Positions 60,642 to 64,000 of a stretch of DNA of 64,000 nt are shown here, piece by piece (position 1 is the first letter of the stretch; every line of letters begins with the position of its first letter). This stretch comes from Halopseudomonas litoralis (lineage in GTDB: Bacteria > Pseudomonadota > Gammaproteobacteria > Pseudomonadales > Pseudomonadaceae). The translations under genes and the position numbers were made by a program. Below the pieces are notes generated by a model that was not told the DNA's origin, did no database searches, and saw only the letters and a program-made list of their open reading frames with translations. The DNA is taken from the NCBI RefSeq assembly GCF_900105005.1, contig NZ_LT629748.1, positions 3,038,001 to 3,102,000 on the forward strand. Direction: 5' to 3'.

Positions 60642-61352
60642 CTACTTCTGCTGCGCGATGATCTCTTCCATCTTCAACCCGGTCAGACCATGGATGGTCC
60701 GCCACAGGTAGAACAGAATCGCCATCATCATGAGCATCGACGGAATGGCAATCATCGGGTAGCTGACCAGGGTCATACGGCCCAACTCGGCATTGAACGC
60801 CTCGGTGCCGGCCGGACTGACTACTATCCATTTGGCGACCATGTAGTTCATGAGCGATGAAAAAAAGAAGGTTCCAGCCAGAAAATAGGTGGCCTTCAAC
60901 AACCGCTGCTCGAATATCTCACCCAACCCGCGTTCCTCCAGCCGTTCATCGACGCGCTGCACATTCAGCACCTTGTCGTTGTACAGCAGAGTGCGGATCA
61001 GCGGAAAACGCGTACGGGTGGAGAACAACACCGCCAGCCCAATGACACCGGGCACGGCGGCTTCCTTGACAGCCAGCCACTGCGGATCGAGCTCAAGCAG
61101 ACCTATGCCACCCGTGAGAAAGACACTGATCACCCCGAGCACGGCGATGAAGTTGTATTTTCGATAACGGATCAGCTCGAACAATCCCCAACCCAGCGGG
61201 AATGCCAAGGCCAGGATCAGCGCCTTATGCGGCCCGAGGTGTGCCTCACCGCTGAATTTCATCAGTATCACCGACGGGAGGATGATGCTGACCAGCAGGT
61301 CGACCATGGGCCGCGGTTTGTGTTGCGGAGTATCGCGCAGAGCTTCGTTCAT
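60642..61352 (-). CDS. VC0807-family integral membrane protein
   Basis: A 236-aa protein with six to seven predicted helices. It has VDLLVSIILPSVILMKFSGE, ALILALAFPLGWGLFELIRY and a central loop with Arg-rich charge (RLEERGLGEIFEQRLLKATY), then two more helices and a short charged tail. This layout matches the VC0807 / intracellular-septation-A-like family of unknown function. ATG 61352 is the natural start. It is convergent with the aminotransferase gene. Confidence 0.7.
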   Translation of the reverse strand: MNEALRDTPQHKPRPMVDLLVSIILPSVILMKFSGEAHLGPHKALILALAFPLGWGLFELIRYRKYNFIAVLGVISVFLTGGIGLLELDPQWLAVKEAAVPGVIGLAVLFSTRTRFPLIRTLLYNDKVLNVQRVDERLEERGLGEIFEQRLLKATYFLAGTFFFSSLMNYMVAKWIVVSPAGTEAFNAELGRMTLVSYPMIAIPSMLMMMAILFYLWRTIHGLTGLKMEEIIAQQK

Positions 61353-61441
61353 GATGTCGGAGTAATTCCCAAAGGCGTTGCACACATGATACACGCAGCG
61401 GTCGGCAGTTCAGTCCCGACCGACCAGTTGCATGCCCCCTC

Positions 61442-62422
61442 TCAGCCTGCCGCGTTCATCGCTGTCCACACCAGCAGCCCGGTATAACCACAGAAAGCCG
61501 CCAGCAGACCGGCGCCCTCCAACCGGTTGATGCGTCCCGGTCGGCCGCGCCAGGCGATACACATCAACAGCAATGCCACCGTCAGCCCCGCCATCAGTGC
61601 CCAGTCGCGGGTCAGTACTTCCGGAGCCACCTCCATCGGCCGAATGACAGCGGCAATACCGACCACCGCGAGCGTATTGAACAGGCCCGAGCCGATGATA
61701 TTGCCCAACGCAAGATCATGCTCTTTCTTGCGGATGGCAGCCAGGGAGGATGCCAGCTCAGGCAGTGACGTACCCACCGCTACAATAGTCAGTCCGATGA
61801 TAAGGTCACTCACGCCCAGATCGCTGGCGATGAAAACAGCTCCCCATACCAGCAGGCGGGAGCTGGCAACCAGCAGAACCAGCCCCAGCAGCAGCCATAT
61901 CAAGGCGCGCCCGAGCGGCATGGTGTCGGCCAGATACTCCTTGCGAATTTCCTCGGATACCACCTCGTCACGGCTGCGCATGCCATCGCGGACGGACCAG
62001 GCCATAAGCAGCACAAAGACCACCAGCAGCACGATACCATCGGCGCGGCTGATCTCACCGTCGAAAACCTGCCAACCCGCCAGAGCAGTGATCCCCAGCA
62101 GAATCGGCATCTCCCGCCGAGCCACACGGGCGTGAGCAGTGATCGGACTGATCAATGCGACCAGGCCGATGATCAGCGCGATATTGGTGATATTCGAGCC
62201 CCAGGCATTGCCCAAGGCGATACCTGAGTTGCCTTGCAGTGATGACAGCACCGATACCGACAGCTCTGGTGCGGAGGTACCGAAACCGATGATCAGCATG
62301 CCAATCAGCAGTGGCGGCACACCACCATGCACGGCAGCGGCAGAGGCACCTTCAACGAACCGGTCGGCACTCCAGACCAGCAGAACCAGCCCGACAACAA
62401 TGGCAACGAGTGCAAGCAGCAT
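61442..62422 (-). CDS. Calcium/sodium antiporter (CaCA family, YrbG type)
   Basis: An inner-membrane cation exchanger with about ten transmembrane helices in two inverted halves. The alpha repeats are FGTSAPELSVSVLSSLQGNS with GNAWGSNITNIALIIG, and VGTSLPELASSLAAI with GNIIGSGLFNTLAVVG. They carry the acidic and Asn residues that bind Ca2+/Na+. ATG 62422 (326 aa) matches E. coli YrbG; an 11-codon longer start is open. It stands alone, divergent from the chemoreceptor. Confidence 0.92.
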   Translation of the reverse strand: MLLALVAIVVGLVLLVWSADRFVEGASAAAVHGGVPPLLIGMLIIGFGTSAPELSVSVLSSLQGNSGIALGNAWGSNITNIALIIGLVALISPITAHARVARREMPILLGITALAGWQVFDGEISRADGIVLLVVFVLLMAWSVRDGMRSRDEVVSEEIRKEYLADTMPLGRALIWLLLGLVLLVASSRLLVWGAVFIASDLGVSDLIIGLTIVAVGTSLPELASSLAAIRKKEHDLALGNIIGSGLFNTLAVVGIAAVIRPMEVAPEVLTRDWALMAGLTVALLLMCIAWRGRPGRINRLEGAGLLAAFCGYTGLLVWTAMNAAG

Positions 62423-62584
62423 AATATCCAGTCCCGGAATCAATAGAATCGACAAGTATGAGTTAAAGTTTTTCCCACCGCCAGCCGATACAATTCCCGA
62501 TTCCTATAAAAACCACATCTGCCTGCCGCTTTTTCAACAGCGGCGGACAGGCTGTCTTTTTCTCTTTTTCATTCGAGGTCCGTT

Positions 62585-64000
62585 TTGACGCTATTGAAGT
62601 CTTCTCTACGCGCGCAGAATCTGACACTGCTCATTGGCAGCCTGGTGCTGATGCTGGCCGTGGCGCTGGTCGGCGTACTCACCCTGGCTCAGGATCTGCG
62701 CAGCTATCGCCTGTTGATGGAAGGTCCACAGACCACTGCCAATCTGACCAATGAGACCAACCTGACTTTCAAGACCCAAGTGCAGGAATGGAAGAACGTG
62801 CTGCTGCGCGGCAGCAAACAGTCAGACCTTGATCGTTACTGGCAACAGTTCCAAGACAGCGAACAACACGTACAGTCCTTGTTGAGCCAGATCATCGAGC
62901 AGGAGCTGCCGCAGGTATTCCACGAGCGAGTGGTGTCGCTGCAAAAGGAGCACCGAGGGCTTGGCGAGAATTACCGCGACGGCCTGCAACGCTTCATGGC
63001 CGCCGGGCGCGATCCCGTGGCGGGCGACAATCTGGTGCGCGGCATCGATCGCGCAACCAGCGAACAACTGGAGCAACTGGTCGTAGAGATCAACCAGCAT
63101 GTTGCCAGCGAAGTGCAGCACATCCGCACAGCGACCCTGCGAACCGTCTGGCTCTCGGTTCTGGTCATGGTCGGTGCTGCACTGCTGATCGGTGGCCTGG
63201 CCAGCTGGCTGATCAGCCGGCAGTTGGTCAACCCTATTACCCACCTGATCCGGCAGATAGAAAAACTGAGCCAGGGCCGCTTTGATGAACAGATCATCAG
63301 CAAACGTCAGGACGAGCTGGGCGTGCTGGCCCGGGCCGCTAACCAGCTGCGCAGCTTTCTAGCGGAAACCGCGGCGGGACTGAAACACACCACCGATGAA
63401 CTCGACCGCGCCAGCGGCGGGCTGAATACCGTCGCCACCCGGATGACCCACGGCAGCCGTGAGCAATTCAGCCGCACCGACCAGGTCGCCACCGCGATGC
63501 AGGAAATGTCCGCCACGGCTGCTGAAGTGGCACGCTATGCCGCCGACGCATCCGGGGCAGCAGATGCCGCCGACACAAGCGCCCGTGACGGTCGCCAGGT
63601 GATGGCCGAGACCATCGATTCCATGCAGACGCTGCTACAGGAAATCCAGCATACCGCCGACGTCATCCAGCAGCTGGAAGGCGACAGCCGGCGGATCGGC
63701 AAGGTACTGGAGGTCATTCAGAGCATCGCCGACCAGACCAACCTGCTGGCCTTGAACGCCGCCATCGAAGCCGCCCGCGCCGGTGAGGCCGGACGCGGTT
63801 TCGCAGTAGTGGCCGATGAAGTGCGCACCCTGGCCCAACGTACCAGCGAATCGACGGCAGAAATCCAGAGCATCATCAATAGCGTACAGAATGGTGCAGA
63901 GGAAGCTGGCAAGGCCATCGTCGCGGGCAAGAACCGCAGCGACACCAGCATGCAGCAGGTCACCCTGGCCGGCGACAGCCTACAGCAGATCGCCATGGCC
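62585..64000 (+). CDS. Methyl-accepting chemotaxis protein (3' end beyond window)
   Basis: Readable for 472 codons from TTG 62585 (GAGGT upstream), then cut by the window edge. It has transmembrane helix 1 at about residues 14-34 and a helical periplasmic sensor of about 150 residues, probably a four-helix bundle with no PAS or Cache motif. Helix 2 lies at about 185-207, followed by a HAMP domain ([20 protein letters not shown]). The signalling domain tip carries [20 protein letters not shown] and [15 protein letters not shown], which contact CheA and CheW. The ligand is unknown. Confidence 0.92.
   Translation, partial: MTLLKSSLRAQNLTLLIGSLVLMLAVALVGVLTLAQDLRSYRLLMEGPQTTANLTNETNLTFKTQVQEWKNVLLRGSKQSDLDRYWQQFQDSEQHVQSLLSQIIEQELPQVFHERVVSLQKEHRGLGENYRDGLQRFMAAGRDPVAGDNLVRGIDRATSEQLEQLVVEINQHVASEVQHIRTATLRTVWLSVLVMVGAALLIGGLASWLISRQLVNPITHLIRQIEKLSQGRFDEQIISKRQDELGVLARAANQLRSFLAETAAGLKHTTDELDRASGGLNTVATRMTHGSREQFSRTDQVATAMQEMSATAAEVARYAADASGAADAADTSARDGRQVMAETIDSMQTLLQEIQHTADVIQQLEGDSRRIGKVLEVIQSIADQTNLLALNAAIEAARAGEAGRGFAVVADEVRTLAQRTSESTAEIQSIINSVQNGAEEAGKAIVAGKNRSDTSMQQVTLAGDSLQQIAMA

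Overview
The window is a chromosomal segment of a Pseudomonadaceae bacterium (Pseudomonas or the related Halopseudomonas). The evidence is gene content and order: algQ-algP, hemB-ppk-ppx-trxA-rho-ubiD, hemY-hemX-hemD-hemC-algR-algZ-argH, and aguA/aguB plus a spu-type putrescine cluster all follow arrangements known from P. aeruginosa. The host DNA is GC-rich and densely coding. Genes at both window edges (envC on the left, a chemoreceptor on the right) are cut off.

Region 1 (1-10.9 kb) is ordinary core genome: envC and gpmI on the minus strand; a rhodanese, grxC, secB, dsbB, algQ and a short algP on the plus strand; a DUF2390-type gene divergent from a YheS-type ABC-F ATPase; a UPF0178 gene; a thioredoxin-like membrane protein; and a membrane diguanylate cyclase.

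Region 2 (10,856-24,004) is a 13.1-kb integrated element and the most interesting part. It is bounded by a perfect 29-bp direct repeat whose left copy forms the last codons and stop of the diguanylate cyclase gene. A tyrosine integrase sits just inside attL, and GTCACAA-type repeats (candidate integrase arm sites) lie inside both ends. Between them are four copies of a promoter resembling those of T7-group phage RNA polymerases (core TAAAAACCCTCACT, as in Pseudomonas phage gh-1), a 160-aa protein resembling only the promoter-binding part of T7 RNA polymerase, and a lone 1429-aa homologue of the T7 internal virion (ejection) protein gp16. There are also Bro-N and KilA-N DNA-binding proteins, an AT-rich region with AGGTC repeats between two of the phage promoters, and a long hairpin. 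A 368-aa protein of uncertain (possibly coat-like) nature is last, followed by a terminator. No polymerase domain, terminase, portal, tail or lysis cassette was recognised. My reading is a satellite that stays silent until a T7-like helper phage supplies RNA polymerase. The main alternative is a heavily eroded T7-like prophage. An IS3-family transposase remnant has invaded the element.

Region 3 (24-44.7 kb) returns to core genome: hemB; ppk and ppx converging on polyphosphate; trxA; rho; ubiD with a flavin reductase; the hemCDXY operon; the algZ-algR two-component system; argH; a PPC-repeat lipoprotein; and aguB-aguA (agmatine to putrescine).

Region 4 (44.8-64 kb) holds a secreted carboxylesterase broken by an apparent 2-nt duplication, an MtfA-type peptidase and a SulP transporter. 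A putrescine uptake and catabolism cluster follows (two glutamine-synthetase-like ligases, an aminotransferase, and an ABC importer of binding protein, ATPase and two permeases). After a REP-like hairpin come a GXWXG/DUF4334 protein, a class V aminotransferase, a VC0807-type membrane protein, a Ca2+/Na+ antiporter and the start of a chemoreceptor. AguAB make putrescine and the spu-type genes import and degrade it, so regions 3 and 4 are functionally linked.

All similarities come from reading the sequence and from memory of the families; no database search was run.
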